A stretch of DNA of 6,106 nt from an uncultured Chloracidobacterium sp. (GTDB lineage Bacteria > Acidobacteriota > Blastocatellia > Pyrinomonadales > Pyrinomonadaceae), in assembly GCA_937941715.1 (NCBI GenBank), contig CALDGX010000206.1:1-6106 (forward strand). Direction: 5' to 3'. The notes beneath the pieces were generated by a model, which made no database searches, was not told where the DNA came from, and saw only the letters and a program-made list of their open reading frames with translations. A program made the translations under genes and the position numbers. Below, in pieces: positions 6,033 through 6,106 of this stretch; positions within the stretch are counted from its first letter, which is position 1, and each line of letters opens with the position of its first letter.

Positions 6033-6106
6033 CCCGATCCTATCCAAGTTTCAAACCTCACCAGGCGATCCGCCGAGTGGGTCAGATAGAGCGCTTGATC
6101 GGGAGG
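6025..6106 (+). CDS. Start of an unrecognised gene (runs off right edge), possible replication protein
   Basis: A GTG preceded by AAAGGGA (AGGGA at 6011-6015, 9-nt spacing) opens a frame with no stop for the 27 codons left in the window. The residues begin MDNPILSKFQTSPGD and continue with a Pro/Ser/Asp-rich, probably disordered stretch. That is too short to assign a family. The DnaA box on the start codon, the AT-rich palindromic upstream region and ssb in the same window make a plasmid replication or partition gene a reasonable guess, but that is inference only. Upstream in-frame codons run back to the TAA of the 24-codon ORF. Confidence 0.5.
   Translation, partial: MDNPILSKFQTSPGDPPSGSDRALDRE

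Noticed and set aside
1..6106. CRISPR array, tRNA/rRNA genes, insertion sequence ends or transposase
   Set aside because: No regularly spaced direct repeats, no tRNA cloverleaf pattern, and no transposase motif or paired terminal repeats were seen.

Overview
The window is a compact bacterial segment of middling GC that looks accessory: either plasmid backbone or a mobile or defence region. There are no ribosomal or core metabolic genes. It holds a short ssDNA-binding protein without the usual acidic tail, a small phage/plasmid-type protein, a complete three-gene conflict system, and at the right end an AT-rich region with DnaA-box-like sites ahead of a gene that runs out of the window. The host cannot be named with confidence. 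Shine-Dalgarno sites and promoter-like hexamers are of ordinary bacterial type.

Left part (1-1471), all on the minus strand. First comes an unrecognised protein whose C-terminus lies outside the window (441 down to 1). Next is a 130-aa protein with GDN...GxGGQA and PADGLGTG motifs, possibly related to macro (ADP-ribose-binding) domains. Last is ssb, with a good Shine-Dalgarno. A strong Rho-independent terminator (1004-1047) separates ssb from the 130-aa gene, so that gene needs its own promoter or read-through.

Middle part (1883-5347), all on the plus strand and divergent from ssb across a gene-free stretch of about 410 bp. This is a tightly packed three-gene operon. The first gene encodes an effector with an N-terminal Mrr-like PD-(D/E)xK nuclease domain. 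The second encodes a 160-aa middle component. The third encodes a 628-aa Rad50/SMC-like ABC ATPase with a CPLC zinc hook. The reading frames overlap by 8 nt and then by 1 nt, so translation is likely coupled. This is the layout of the predicted ABC-three-component (ABC-3C) anti-phage systems, of which Lamassu is the best-known relative. The likely scheme is that the ATPase and middle component sense or process foreign DNA structures and license the nuclease.

Right part (5348-6106). About 530 bp without a convincing gene is followed by a promoter-like pair (5822-5851) and a 24-codon ORF with AGGAG (5881-5955) containing an inverted repeat. Then come palindromic AT-rich sequence and the start of a GTG-initiated gene (6025 onward) whose start codon lies inside a perfect DnaA box. 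Together with ssb this suggests, but does not prove, a plasmid origin and replication gene starting at the right edge.
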